A program made the position numbers and the translations under genes. Under the pieces are notes generated by a model. That model was not told where the DNA came from. It saw only the letters and a program-made list of their open reading frames with translations, and did not search any database. A stretch of DNA of 64,000 nt from an uncultured Kushneria sp. (GTDB lineage: Bacteria; Pseudomonadota; Gammaproteobacteria; Pseudomonadales; Halomonadaceae). Of this stretch, positions 36,714 to 45,652 are shown piece by piece (the first letter of the stretch is position 1; each line of letters starts with the position of its first letter). The DNA is taken from positions 62,001-126,000 of the forward strand of contig NZ_CANMFC010000006.1 in assembly GCF_947497025.1 (NCBI RefSeq), in the 5' to 3' direction.

Positions 36714-38174
36714 TCAGGAGCGTGACGTGACCGCCCTGCCGGCCACGCTGCGACGCCACAGTCCGGACTGCCAGCCGTGGGCGAGTGCGGCCACGCCCCC
36801 GCCGAAGAACACGGCAAAGCTGCTGATATCACCCAGCGGCGCTAGACTGATCGGCACGCTGACCAGCCCGCCCATGATCAACGAGCGCAGGGCCACCGGA
36901 TTGACGCCGCGATGATAGTGGTAGGTGCTGCCCGGCGCGGAAGAGAACAGCGCGTCGAGATCGATCTTCTGGCGGCGCACCCTGTAGAAATCCATCAGGA
37001 TAATGCCATAGAGCGGCCCGATCAGGCCTGCCAGCACGCCCACCGTGTAATGAATCAGCTCGGGGTTGTTGAACAGATTCCACGGCGTGAGAAAGATCGA
37101 CCCCACCGCGGCGATCATGCCGCCCATACGCCAGCTGATCTTCTCGGGCGCCACGTGGGAGAAGTCAAAGGCCGGCGCCACGAAGTTGGCCACGATGTTG
37201 ATGCCGATGGTGGCGGCCACAAACGCAAACACGCCCAGCACGGCCGCCGTGGCGCTGTCGATGCGGGCCACGGTCTCGATCGGGTCGGTCAGCATTTCAC
37301 CAAAGATCTGCGGCGTGCCGGAGACCACCACCACGGTGATGATGGAAAACACCAGGAAGTTGACCGGCAGCCCCCAGAAGTTGCCGCGACGCACGGCCTT
37401 CTCGGTGGAGCAGTAGCGCGAGAAGTCACCAAAATTGAGCGTGGGGCCGGCAAAATACCCGGCGACCAGTACGGCAGCGACCACCATCTGCCACAGCGCT
37501 TCACCGCCGGTCAGGGTCTGGCTCGACAGTGACAGGCTGATGTTGTCGGGGCCGGCCTGCCAGACAATCCAGCCGGCCAGGGCAAACATGACGGCATAGA
37601 CCAGCGGCCCGGCCCAGTCGTTGAAGCGCCGAATGGTATCCATGCCGCGCCAGAAGACCAGCGCCTGGAGCACCCACATCAGCGCAAAGCACAGCCAGCC
37701 CAGCGCTGAAAGGCCCACGAAGCTCACCTGCGTCCAGGACTCAACACCCGGGAACCAGCGCAACAGCACCAGCAGCAGCGCGTTGGAGGCAAGCCAGGTC
37801 TGGATGCCGTACCACACCACCGCGATCAGCCCCCGAATAACCGCCGGCACGTTGGCACCCCTTGTGCCAAACGCCATGCGACAGATGACCGGAAAGGGCA
37901 CGCCCGTACGCTGGCTGGGTCGCGCCATGGCATTGGCAAAACACTGCACGATGAGAATGCCCACCAGCAGCGAAATCAGTACCTGCCACCCCATCAGCCC
38001 GAGACCGAACAGACTGGCGGCCAGCACGTAGCCCCCCACGCTGTGAATGTCGGCCATCCAGAAGGCGAAAATGTTGTAGGCACGCCAGTTCTGCCGGGCC
38101 GGCGCCAGGTCTTCATTATAAAGGTGCGAATCGGGCGTGGCGGGCTGCGGCCCCCGGGTCCTGGTGCTGTTCAT
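36714..38174 (-). CDS. NCS1-family purine/allantoin permease
   Basis: 486-aa transporter with about twelve hydrophobic segments. The start at 38174 follows GGAG by six bases. NCS1 signatures: DLAPARQNWRAYNIFAFWMA, GTRGANVPAVIRGLIAVVWY, YFAGPTLNFGDFSRYCSTEK and GIILMDFYRVRRQKIDLDAL. Its position facing the allantoin racemase/allantoinase operon suggests allantoin or hydantoin as substrate, as with HpxC of Klebsiella. It shares an operator sequence with that operon. Confidence 0.9.
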   Translation of the reverse strand: MNSTRTRGPQPATPDSHLYNEDLAPARQNWRAYNIFAFWMADIHSVGGYVLAASLFGLGLMGWQVLISLLVGILIVQCFANAMARPSQRTGVPFPVICRMAFGTRGANVPAVIRGLIAVVWYGIQTWLASNALLLVLLRWFPGVESWTQVSFVGLSALGWLCFALMWVLQALVFWRGMDTIRRFNDWAGPLVYAVMFALAGWIVWQAGPDNISLSLSSQTLTGGEALWQMVVAAVLVAGYFAGPTLNFGDFSRYCSTEKAVRRGNFWGLPVNFLVFSIITVVVVSGTPQIFGEMLTDPIETVARIDSATAAVLGVFAFVAATIGINIVANFVAPAFDFSHVAPEKISWRMGGMIAAVGSIFLTPWNLFNNPELIHYTVGVLAGLIGPLYGIILMDFYRVRRQKIDLDALFSSAPGSTYHYHRGVNPVALRSLIMGGLVSVPISLAPLGDISSFAVFFGGGVAALAHGWQSGLWRRSVAGRAVTSRS

Positions 38175-38254
38175 GAGCGACTCCATGAAGGATCATTGCG
38201 CTGCCGCTGGCAGCCCTGCGATGGGCGAATGGCCGACATCGTCTGTCACTTCAT

Positions 38255-38275
38255 TTGTATACAATCTCTGTGCCA
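38255..38275 (-). promoter_or_regulatory. Sigma-54-like promoter overlapped by TTGTATACAA operator (permease side)
   Basis: Read leftward: TGGCAC-N5-TTGTA at 38275-38260 resembles the -24/-12 consensus TGGCAC-N5-TTGCW, with GT instead of GC at -12. The perfect palindrome TTGTATACAA covers 38264-38255, beginning at the -12 box. A GntR-type repressor bound here would block the promoter. Confidence 0.5.
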
Positions 38276-38415
38276 GATTGAGACCAGCGACAATAAAAAA
38301 TCGCCTTGGGGTCACAAGCCGCTGTTATGGCGTCGGTTTTTAACCGCGACCGTTTTGCCTGTCGATCAGCAGGGGTGTTACGACAGTGGACACTCACCAC
38401 GAACGGCCACTCGTA

Positions 38416-38432
38416 TGCACCACAGACGTGCT
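38416..38432. promoter_or_regulatory. NtrC-like enhancer half-site
   Basis: TGCACCACAGACGTGCT compared with the NtrC consensus TGCACCA-N3-TGGTGCA: the left half is perfect, the right half matches four of seven. It is about 140 bases from each of the two sigma-54-like promoters, a usual enhancer distance. Confidence 0.35.
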
Positions 38433-38467
38433 GCGACATGTTCCTTTCGCACCCAAACAGGGAATTT

Positions 38468-38477
38468 TTGTATACGC
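38468..38477. promoter_or_regulatory. Imperfect third copy of the TTGTATACAA operator
   Basis: TTGTATACGC keeps eight of ten operator bases. It lies between the two perfect copies and could assist looping or be chance. Confidence 0.35.
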
Positions 38478-38550
38478 AGGGCGTTTTATGCCGATCGCTG
38501 TTCATGTCTCAACGTACGAAAACCGCCTTGTCAAAGACCTTTATGTGCCG

Positions 38551-38575
38551 TGGCATGAAAAATGCTTGTATACAA
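38551..38575 (+). promoter_or_regulatory. Sigma-54-like promoter overlapped by TTGTATACAA operator (racemase side)
   Basis: TGGCATGAAAAATGCT at 38551-38566 has GG and GC at the exact -24/-12 spacing, with two departures from consensus. The palindrome TTGTATACAA at 38566-38575 directly follows and would cover the region up to the transcript start. The regulator gene starts at 38619. Confidence 0.5.
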
Positions 38576-38618
38576 TCTCAGGGCCGCTATCCGACCGGAA
38601 CCGCATGACAGGAGCTTC

Positions 38619-39341
38619 ATGAACGATACTCGTCAGTTTCATCTGCTGGCCGGCCTTGCCACCGGTCACGACGCGCGCAGCGATGACGCGATCTATCAGG
38701 CGCTGTGGGAAGCCATCGTGGAGCATCGACTTTCCCCGGGTGCCCGACTGCCGGAAGATGCGCTGGCCGGCGCCTTCGGGGTGAGTCGCACCATGATCCG
38801 CCGCGTGCTGCAGCGCCTGGCACTGGAACAGCTGGTCACGCTTCGCACCCATCGTGGCGCCCAGATCACCAGCCCGACGCCTGCCGAGGCGCGCGATGTC
38901 TTCCGGGCACGGCGGCTTCTCGAAGGTGCCCTGCTGACCGAGGTCGTGGCGCACGTCACACCGGAAGATCTGCAGGCACTGACACGGATTGCCGATCAGG
39001 AGCGCCACGCACCGCGCGATCAGGCCATTCGTCTGTCGGCGCGCTTTCACACGCACCTGATGGCGATGGCCGGCAACGCCTCGCTGTCGGAGGCCCTCTC
39101 GCAGCTGATCTCGCGCACATCGCTGATCATTGCCGTTTATGGGCGCGGCCGGGCCGGCTGCCCCTGTGAGCATCCGGCCCTGATCCCCCTGCTGGAGCGC
39201 CGGGATCTCGACGCCCTCCAGACATGGATGCACCAGCACCTGACGGGGATCGAGGCGAGCCTTGATTTCACCGCCAGCGGCGATGCCCTGCCCGATTTCG
39301 AACACCTTTTTGGCCACCACCGCGAGCAAAACGCGTCATGA
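38619..39341 (+). CDS. hpxS: GntR-family regulator of allantoin genes (HpxS-like)
   Basis: 240 aa. Winged helix ~20-90 (YQALWEAIVEHRLSPGARLP, AGAFGVSRTMIRRVLQRLA), then an FCD ligand domain with conserved His in ARFHTHLMAMAGNASL and MHQHLTGIEASL. The start follows AGGAG by six bases. The order GntR, racemase, allantoinase with overlapping ends matches hpxSAB of Klebsiella. It probably represses its own operon and the divergent permease by binding TTGTATACAA. The symbol is by context, not by detailed comparison. Confidence 0.8.
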   Translation: MNDTRQFHLLAGLATGHDARSDDAIYQALWEAIVEHRLSPGARLPEDALAGAFGVSRTMIRRVLQRLALEQLVTLRTHRGAQITSPTPAEARDVFRARRLLEGALLTEVVAHVTPEDLQALTRIADQERHAPRDQAIRLSARFHTHLMAMAGNASLSEALSQLISRTSLIIAVYGRGRAGCPCEHPALIPLLERRDLDALQTWMHQHLTGIEASLDFTASGDALPDFEHLFGHHREQNAS

Positions 39342-40093
39342 CTTCTCACCCCCCGACCATCTGCGTCATCAATCCCAACACCAGTACCGCCATGAGCGAG
39401 GGCATCGCCACCAGCGCGCGCCGCGTCTCGCGTGGTGAGATTCTCATGCACACTTCGCGCCACGGCCCGACCAGTCTCGAGGGCCACTTTGACGAGGCCA
39501 TGGCCGTGCCCGGCCTTCTGGAGCGCCTCATCGAGACTGAAAACGGTGACATCCGCGTCGATGGCTATCTGATCGCCTGCTTCGGTGACCCGGGGCTGGC
39601 GGCAGCCCGCGAAGTGGCCTCGGTGCCGGTGATGGGCGTGGCCGAGGCCGGCATGCAGATGGCCGCCATGGTGGCGCGCCGCTTCTCGGTGGTCACCACG
39701 CTGGCACGCACCCTGCCGATTGCCGAGCGGCTGCTGCACGAGTACGGCAAGCGCGAGCAGTGCGCCGGCCTGCACGCCTGCGAGCTGCCGGTCGCGGCGT
39801 TCGAGTCCGAGGATGACAGCGTCTATGAGGCCCTGCTCGCCGCCTGCCGTGAAGCGCTTGAGAATGATGACAGCGACGCCATCCTGCTGGGCTGCGCCGG
39901 CATGAGCGAACTGGCCGAGCGACTGGGCAAAACGCTGGGTGTACCGGTCATTGACGGGGTGACCGCAGGCGTGGCGCTGCTGGAGGCGGTCAGCGCCACC
40001 GGCTACCCGGTCTCGAAGCACAACGACCGCGCCTTCCCGATCGCCAGGCCCATTCGAGGCGCCTTTGAACACCTGAGCCGGAGCACGTCATGA
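39338..40093 (+). CDS. hpxA: Allantoin/hydantoin racemase (Asp/Glu racemase superfamily)
   Basis: 251 aa. Two catalytic cysteines typical of the family are present in YLIACFGDPGLAAARE and AILLGCAGMSELAERL. The N-terminus ICVINPNTSTAMSEGIATSA is the hydantoin-racemase signature. It interconverts (R)- and (S)-allantoin so that the stereospecific allantoinase can use both. Its start overlaps the regulator stop and its stop overlaps the allantoinase start (both ATGA). Confidence 0.88.
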   Translation: MTSHPPTICVINPNTSTAMSEGIATSARRVSRGEILMHTSRHGPTSLEGHFDEAMAVPGLLERLIETENGDIRVDGYLIACFGDPGLAAAREVASVPVMGVAEAGMQMAAMVARRFSVVTTLARTLPIAERLLHEYGKREQCAGLHACELPVAAFESEDDSVYEALLAACREALENDDSDAILLGCAGMSELAERLGKTLGVPVIDGVTAGVALLEAVSATGYPVSKHNDRAFPIARPIRGAFEHLSRSTS

Positions 40094-41031
40094 GTCACGA
40101 CCTTTACCTGAACCACTACCCACGCGACCTGCGCGGCTACGGCGCCACGCCCCCGGACCCGCAATGGCCGGGGCGCGCCCGCGTGGCGGTGCAGTTCGTG
40201 CTCAACTACGAAGAGGGTGGCGAGAACAGCGTGCTGCACGGCGATGCCCACAGCGAGACGTTTCTCTCCGACATCATCGGCGCGGCGCCCTACCCCGACC
40301 GCCACATGAGTCTGGAGTCGCTCTATGAGTACGGCTCACGGGCCGGCGTCTGGCGCGTGCTGCGCGAATTCGAACGTCGCGGCCTGCCGCTGACCGTCTT
40401 TGGCGTCACCATGGCGATGGCGCGCCACCCGGAGGTGGTCAGCGCCTTCAGGGAGGCCGGCCACGAGATCGCCTGCCACGGTCTGCGCTGGATTCACTAT
40501 CAGGACATGAGTCTTGAGCAGGAGCGCACCATGATGGCGCAGGCGATTGACCTGCATCGCGAACTGACCGGCGAGCTGCCGCTGGGCTGGTATACCGGGC
40601 GTGACAGCCCCAATACCCGCACGCTGGTCGGCGAACACGAGCACTTCCTGTACGACTCGGATTACTATGGGGATGACCTGCCCTTCTGGACGCAGATCGA
40701 TAATACCGAGGGCGAGCCGCGTGACCATCTCATCGTGCCCTACACGCTGGACACCAACGACATGCGCTTCGCCTCACCGGGCGGGTTCAACTACGGTGAT
40801 CCGTTTTTCAACTACCTGCGCGACGCCTTTGACGTGCTCTATGAGGAGGGCGCCGAGGCGCCGAAGATGCTCTCGATCGGCCTGCACTGCCGCCTGATCG
40901 GCCGGCCGGGTCGCTTTCGCGCCCTGCAGCGCTTTCTCGATCACCTCGAGGCCCATGACCGGGTGTGGGTCACCCGCCGGGTGGACATCGCCCGCCACTG
41001 GCACGAGCATCACGCGCCGACCGGGCGCTGA
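40090..41031 (+). CDS. puuE: Allantoinase of the polysaccharide-deacetylase-like PuuE/HpxB type
   Basis: 313-aa metal-independent type allantoinase that opens allantoin to allantoate. Signature NYEEGGENSVLHGD, SLYEYGSRAGVWRVLREFER, HEIACHGLRWIHYQ and GWYTGRDSPNTRTL are characteristic of the PuuE branch rather than chitin deacetylases. Length is normal. It is third in the regulator-racemase-allantoinase operon and convergent with the AEC transporter gene, separated by a hairpin. Confidence 0.93.
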   Translation: MSHDLYLNHYPRDLRGYGATPPDPQWPGRARVAVQFVLNYEEGGENSVLHGDAHSETFLSDIIGAAPYPDRHMSLESLYEYGSRAGVWRVLREFERRGLPLTVFGVTMAMARHPEVVSAFREAGHEIACHGLRWIHYQDMSLEQERTMMAQAIDLHRELTGELPLGWYTGRDSPNTRTLVGEHEHFLYDSDYYGDDLPFWTQIDNTEGEPRDHLIVPYTLDTNDMRFASPGGFNYGDPFFNYLRDAFDVLYEEGAEAPKMLSIGLHCRLIGRPGRFRALQRFLDHLEAHDRVWVTRRVDIARHWHEHHAPTGR

Positions 41032-41044
41032 ACCCTGCCCTTCG

Positions 41045-41066
41045 GCCCGCCGTACCTGCGGCGGGC
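41045..41066. terminator. Hairpin between convergent allantoinase and AEC genes
   Basis: Stem GCCCGCCG / CGGCGGGC with a six-base loop, without a clear T-run, just overlapping the AEC stop codon. Confidence 0.55.
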
Positions 41067-41968
41067 TAGCCCATCGCCAGCATCCACAGCGGCAGCGTGC
41101 CCGCGGCCAAAAGCGTCGAGAGGAAGATGCTCGCGCCGACGGTGTGCTGTTCCTCACCCGGTTTGGCAAAGGCCAGTACGTTCACCCCGATCGGGCCGGC
41201 GGCCGCCAGCACCAGCACATGCAGCGCCAGCGGCGAGAGCCCCGGCATGGCACTGCCCAGGGCCAGCACCATCAGCGGAAAGAGCGCCAGCTTGCCGACA
41301 CAGATTGCCCAGATGGTCGGCGAGGTGCGAAGCCGGTAGCGGGTCAGGCCGACACCCACCACGATCAGCGCACACGGCAGGCCTGCACGCGCCAGCCAGT
41401 CCAGCATCTGCCACAGCGGCGTTGCCAGCGGAATACCGGAGACATTGATCACTACCCCCAATAACAGCCCCACCACCAGCGGATTGGCCAGCGTTTTCAG
41501 AAGGCTCAGCACGTTGGGTCGCTGTTCGCGCCCCTGCCCGAGAGCGGCATACAGCGACTGGGTCGAAAAGAGAATCAGGCTGTGCACCGCCAGTAGCGCA
41601 AGGAGATAGACCAGCCCCTCGTGACCGAACAGCGCCGTCACCAGCGGAATGCCGATCAGGACATTATTGGAGTAGCTGGCGGCCAGCCCGATGGCAGAGG
41701 CCTGCCCCGTGCGTCGGCGAATATAGAGATTGAAGACGGTAAACAGCAGCAGCGCCGGGATGAAATAGACCACCAGCAGCAGCGGTGAGAGGGCGTCTCC
41801 CAGCGGGGCACGGGCGATGCCGGTCAACAGGAGACAGGGCAGAAAGAGCTTGAAGGTGACCCAGGAGAGCCCACCGGCGCTGGACGGCGTCAGCCACTGC
41901 CGCCAGCCCAGCACATAGCCGACCACAATCAGCGTGAAGATGGGCAGAATCGCGAGTATGGCAGCCAT
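41066..41968 (-). CDS. AEC-family (auxin efflux carrier type) transporter
   Basis: 300-aa membrane protein with about ten hydrophobic segments. N-terminal LPIFTLIVVGYVLGWRQWLT and the broken-helix region AASYSNNVLIGIPLVTALFG are family features. AEC proteins move organic acids. Inside the ureide cluster it may export or import an intermediate such as oxamate, oxalurate or glyoxylate; that is inference. It is followed upstream by the amidase gene in the same direction (90-base gap). Confidence 0.88.
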   Translation of the reverse strand: MAAILAILPIFTLIVVGYVLGWRQWLTPSSAGGLSWVTFKLFLPCLLLTGIARAPLGDALSPLLLVVYFIPALLLFTVFNLYIRRRTGQASAIGLAASYSNNVLIGIPLVTALFGHEGLVYLLALLAVHSLILFSTQSLYAALGQGREQRPNVLSLLKTLANPLVVGLLLGVVINVSGIPLATPLWQMLDWLARAGLPCALIVVGVGLTRYRLRTSPTIWAICVGKLALFPLMVLALGSAMPGLSPLALHVLVLAAAGPIGVNVLAFAKPGEEQHTVGASIFLSTLLAAGTLPLWMLAMG

Positions 41969-42058
41969 GGGTGCTCCTGGTGATCATGTTCCCATGGCGT
42001 CGTGGTGGCTCCATGCGCCCGGGCAGAAGCGCATCATAACGGCCGGGCGGCATCGTGC

Positions 42059-43243
42059 CTATGCGCGATACGCTCGGGCCCGCGTCACCAGGTGCCGGTC
42101 CTGACCGGGCGCGCCCAGCAGTGACAGCCCCCAGGGCGCATGGCCACCGCCGTCGCGGTCATCATGCAGCAGCGGCATGGAGAGCTGCGGGGCGCCCCAG
42201 AGCCCGGCCAGTGCCGTCATGCCCATCAGGTGTTCGCGGTAGGTTTCAAGACGACGGCCGGTCAGGCTCAAAAGCGGCGAGGCCCCCGGCGCCGTGGGCA
42301 TTGCCAGCAGCTGCGCGCCGTCATCGCTGAAGGTGCGCAGCGCATTGATGATCTCTTCCCGCGCCCGGCGGGCAGTCTGCTCATCCAGCTCGGTCAGGGT
42401 GGCGCACCACTGAAAGCGAGCCTCGATATCCGGGGCCAAACGGGGCTGTTCACGTGTGATCCATTCTCCATGGACTCGCCAGATATCGCGCCCCTGCAGC
42501 ACGCGAAAGGTACGGCCCAGATGCGCCAGCCACTGATCGGACAGCGACTGGATCAGCAGGTCCTGCCGCGCGCCGAGCGCCTGGCGAAAGCGTGACGCCT
42601 CGCCGGCCAGCGCCTCGGGCACCAGCAGCGTCATCACGCTGCCGGGAGCATCAACCCGGGCCGTTGGCAGCAGCACCTCGGCCACACTGGACAGCGTGTC
42701 ATGGTCGCGACACAGCCAGCCCACCGTATCAAAGCAGGGGGCCAGCGGGACGAGTCCGTCGCTGCTGATCATCCCGTGCGTGGGACGCAGTCCCCACAGG
42801 CCGTTATAGCTGGCCGGAATGCGAATCGATCCGCCGGTGTCGGTGCCCAGTCCGATCTCGGCCTCGCCGCGCGCCACGGCGATCGCCGAGCCGGAGCTTG
42901 AGCCGCCCGGCAGCCGATCGGGTGCCCTTGGATTAACCGGCGTGCCGTAGTGCACGTTGGCGCCGTTGAGACTGTAGGCAAATTCGTCGGTCTGGGTCTT
43001 GCCGGCAAGCGGGGCGCCAGCGTCCAGCAGTGCCTGAACGCTCGGCGCGGTATGGCGAGCCGGACGCTGAGCGGCAGCCCAGTCGGGATTGCCCGCCCCG
43101 GTGATCTCGCCCTGGATATCAAAAAGGTCCTTCACTGCCAGACGCTGGCCGGCCAACGGGCCATGTGTCATGCCGGTGGTGCCTTGCTCGGGGCGGCCCC
43201 TGACCCAGACACTGCGATCCACACGCTCGATGACGTCACTCAT
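42059..43243 (-). CDS. Amidase (amidase-signature family, AMI1-like)
   Basis: 394-aa amidase. The Lys-Ser-Ser triad is intact: Lys in AVKDLFDIQGEITGAGN, cis-Ser in GTDTGGSIRIPASYNG and nucleophile region in GGSSSGSAIAVARGE. It is short compared with GatA (~480 aa) and looks like plant amidase 1. The start at 43243 follows AAGGAG. No GatC/AtzG-like partner is adjacent. In this cluster it could hydrolyse oxamate or a ureido compound formed after the aminotransferase, replacing the HpxWXYZ enzymes of Klebsiella; substrate unproven. Confidence 0.85.
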   Translation of the reverse strand: MSDVIERVDRSVWVRGRPEQGTTGMTHGPLAGQRLAVKDLFDIQGEITGAGNPDWAAAQRPARHTAPSVQALLDAGAPLAGKTQTDEFAYSLNGANVHYGTPVNPRAPDRLPGGSSSGSAIAVARGEAEIGLGTDTGGSIRIPASYNGLWGLRPTHGMISSDGLVPLAPCFDTVGWLCRDHDTLSSVAEVLLPTARVDAPGSVMTLLVPEALAGEASRFRQALGARQDLLIQSLSDQWLAHLGRTFRVLQGRDIWRVHGEWITREQPRLAPDIEARFQWCATLTELDEQTARRAREEIINALRTFSDDGAQLLAMPTAPGASPLLSLTGRRLETYREHLMGMTALAGLWGAPQLSMPLLHDDRDGGGHAPWGLSLLGAPGQDRHLVTRARAYRA

Positions 43244-43427
43244 GTGCACTCCTTCGCCCGGCCGGTTGAGTTATTCATGAGGACGACGTTGCAACCTTCG
43301 TGCCAGATCGGCACGGACCCGCCTGCCACGCCCGTCAGCGCCTCATGGCGGCCCTCGGCTCGCTCTGCACGCTGGCAAACTGCACTCCTCGGGTGCGCCT
43401 GGCGAGCTGGGCGCACTCGTTGAACGC

Positions 43428-43450
43428 AAAAAGGTGGCCCGTGGGCCGCC
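43428..43450 (-). terminator. Terminator of the RpiR-type regulator gene
   Basis: Minus-strand stem GGcGGCCC / GGGCCaCC with a two-base loop, followed by five Ts, 24 bases after the stop. Confidence 0.65.
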
Positions 43451-43473
43451 TCTGGTCGAGCTCAAACATCCAA

Positions 43474-44313
43474 TCAGGCCAGTTCATCCAGCCCGGCATA
43501 GGCGTCACTGATGGCATCGATGCGTGAGCGCCCCTCACCCAGCCGCTTGTGCAGCAGCGCGTTGGCCAGCAGGTTGATCAGGCTCATCACCGAGGTGTAG
43601 CTGTCAAAGGCGGAGACGCTGTCCAGCGGGCACTCCAGCTGCCAGGTGGGCGAGACCCCGGTCGCCGCCAGGGTCGGGTCACCGATCAAAAGCGTGTCCA
43701 GACCGCTGCCCTTGAGCTGCTCGAGCAGGCTTGAGAAGCCGTGCGCCCGGCGCCGAAAGCCCATGACAATCGCCAGCGTGCCCGGCTGCACGCCGACCAG
43801 CTCCTCGCCCAGCGACTGGCCGGGCAGCGGCGCCAGCCGAACGCCAGGGCGCACCTGCATCAGCTGCTGGCGCAGGTGCAGGGCCGGCGGATAGCCGTTG
43901 CGATAGCCGATTACCAGCACTTCCGGCGCACTGTCGAGCGCCTCGATCAGCGTATCGAAGGTCTCGGCGTCGATGGCAGCCAGCATCTGATGGAGATTGT
44001 CACGCTCGCGCTCGAAATGGCGCTGAAAGCGCTCCAGCCCGCTGCCCAGCGCTTTCGAATCGGTGACCAGCGGCACGCCGTGATAGCGCAGCTCGCGGGC
44101 GTGCTGGCGCACTTCGCTGAAGCTTGCAAACCCGAGACGTCGAAAGAGCCGGCTGACCGTGGCCTTGGAGACCCCGGAGAGTCTGGCCAGCTCGGCACCG
44201 CTGTAGACGGCGATATCCTCGAAGTGATCGAGGATAAACCCCGCCACCTTCTGCTCGTTGGGCGTGAGCTGATCAAACTGCTGTCGCAGTCGCTGCCCCA
44301 GATGCTGATCCAT
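43474..44313 (-). CDS. RpiR/MurR-family transcriptional regulator
   Basis: 279 aa. N-terminal helix-turn-helix (YSGAELARLSGVSKATVSRL with FRRLGFASFSEVRQHARE) and a C-terminal SIS domain (~110-250, VLVIGYRNGYPPALHLRQQL, TLAIVMGFRRRAHGFSSLLE). SIS domains normally bind phosphosugars, but RpiR regulators also govern purine-ureide genes. It lies between allantoate amidohydrolase and amidase genes in the same direction and probably controls them. Confidence 0.9.
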   Translation of the reverse strand: MDQHLGQRLRQQFDQLTPNEQKVAGFILDHFEDIAVYSGAELARLSGVSKATVSRLFRRLGFASFSEVRQHARELRYHGVPLVTDSKALGSGLERFQRHFERERDNLHQMLAAIDAETFDTLIEALDSAPEVLVIGYRNGYPPALHLRQQLMQVRPGVRLAPLPGQSLGEELVGVQPGTLAIVMGFRRRAHGFSSLLEQLKGSGLDTLLIGDPTLAATGVSPTWQLECPLDSVSAFDSYTSVMSLINLLANALLHKRLGEGRSRIDAISDAYAGLDELA

Positions 44314-44358
44314 GGCGTTCTCGAAAAGGGTATTCCCGAAGGGAGTATTTCGAAGTCA

Positions 44359-44386
44359 CGACCCGGGCAGCACACCGCCCGGGTCG
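44359..44386 (-). terminator. Hairpin after the allantoate amidohydrolase gene
   Basis: Perfect 10-bp stem CGACCCGGGC / GCCCGGGTCG with an eight-base loop, 37 bases past the stop on the minus strand; only a weak U-tract. Confidence 0.6.
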
Positions 44387-44422
44387 CTGTCGATGAGGAA
44401 CCTGTCAGTGATGAAAAAATTG

Positions 44423-45652
44423 TCAGGCCACCAGCGCTGATACAGCGGCATTCATGGCGTTGAGGGCGTCATCCACATCGCGCGATTGCACCGACTCGTC
44501 CGGGTGGTGGCTGATGCCGCGGTCACAGCGCACGAACAGCATGCCGATGTCGCAGATGTCGGCCATCGCCATGCCGTCGTGCCCGGCACCGCTGGCCAGC
44601 CGCAGGACCGGGCCGTTGTCGGTGCCAATGGTGGTGCCGATGGCCTCCGTCAGCGCCTCGATGAGTCGCGGCGAGCAGGCCACGGCCGGCGCCGAATGGG
44701 TCTCCTGCCAGTACCAGGCAAGCCCGCGCGCCTCGCCCACGCGTTCGCAGGTCTCGCGAATGGCCTCCAGCGTGCGGTCACGATCCTCATCGCGCTCGGC
44801 GCGAATGTCGAGCGTCATGCGCACCTCACCGGGGATCACATTGACCGCTCCGGGATAGGTCTCCAGCGAGCCGACCGTGGCGACGATACCTGCCGCGCGT
44901 GCCAGGGTCTCGATGGCCACGATCGCCTCGGCGGCACCGCTCAGCGCATCGCGACGCAGCACCAGCGGCGTGGTGCCGGCGTGGCCGGCCTCGCCCCTGA
45001 TCGTGATGGCAAAGCGTCGGGCGCCGGCAATGGCCGTGACCACGCCCAGCGAGCGGCGCTCGGCCTCCAGCACCGGCCCCTGCTCGATATGCGCTTCCAG
45101 ATAGCCGGCCACGGACTCGGGTGCTCTTGCGGCCTCACCGACCCGCGCCGGGTCGAGGCCGAAATCGACAAACGCCTGACGAAGCGTCACGCCATCACGC
45201 CCGGTGATGTCCCACCAGGCCGGGTCCCAGCTGCCCGCCACGGCGCGGCTGCCCAACAGCGCCGTACCAAAACGGATGCCCTCTTCATCGGCAAAGGCCA
45301 CGACCTCGACCGACCGGGTCGGACGCTGGGCGGCGGCATTCAAACGCGCCACCACGCCAATCGCCAGCAGCACCCCCATCGGGCCGTCAAAGCGTCCGGC
45401 GTTGATCACGCTGTCGGAGTGAGAGCCCAGCACCAGCGCCGGCAGCGACGGATCACTGCCTTCCAGACGACCCCACTGATTGCCGGCGGCGTCCTGCCAG
45501 GTCTGCATGCCGGCGTCCTGCATCCACTGCGCCAGCTGCGCGTGGGCGCGAGCATGTTCCGGCGTCAGGTAGCAGCGCGTGAGCTGCCCGTCATCGGCCG
45601 AAATGGCCGCCAGCCGGTCGCAGGCCGCAACGATTGATTCACCGTTATACAT
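44423..45652 (-). CDS. allC: Allantoate amidohydrolase / Zn-dependent ureide hydrolase
   Basis: 409-aa M20-family hydrolase that converts allantoate to ureidoglycine, ammonia and CO2. Metal ligands are seen in LGSHSDSVINAGRFDGPMG, ADEEGIRFGTALLGSRA (Glu-Glu), EAHIEQGPVLEAE and ASGAGHDGMAMADICDIGM. The start at 45652 follows GGGGAG and overlaps the aminotransferase gene by eight bases, so the pair is coupled, as in Klebsiella hpxJK. A carbamoylase role on another ureide is the main alternative. Confidence 0.9.
   Translation of the reverse strand: MYNGESIVAACDRLAAISADDGQLTRCYLTPEHARAHAQLAQWMQDAGMQTWQDAAGNQWGRLEGSDPSLPALVLGSHSDSVINAGRFDGPMGVLLAIGVVARLNAAAQRPTRSVEVVAFADEEGIRFGTALLGSRAVAGSWDPAWWDITGRDGVTLRQAFVDFGLDPARVGEAARAPESVAGYLEAHIEQGPVLEAERRSLGVVTAIAGARRFAITIRGEAGHAGTTPLVLRRDALSGAAEAIVAIETLARAAGIVATVGSLETYPGAVNVIPGEVRMTLDIRAERDEDRDRTLEAIRETCERVGEARGLAWYWQETHSAPAVACSPRLIEALTEAIGTTIGTDNGPVLRLASGAGHDGMAMADICDIGMLFVRCDRGISHHPDESVQSRDVDDALNAMNAAVSALVA

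Noticed and set aside
38276-38550. Several short open frames in the control region between permease and GntR gene
   Set aside because: They are short, overlap operator and promoter elements, and have no conserved-looking product.
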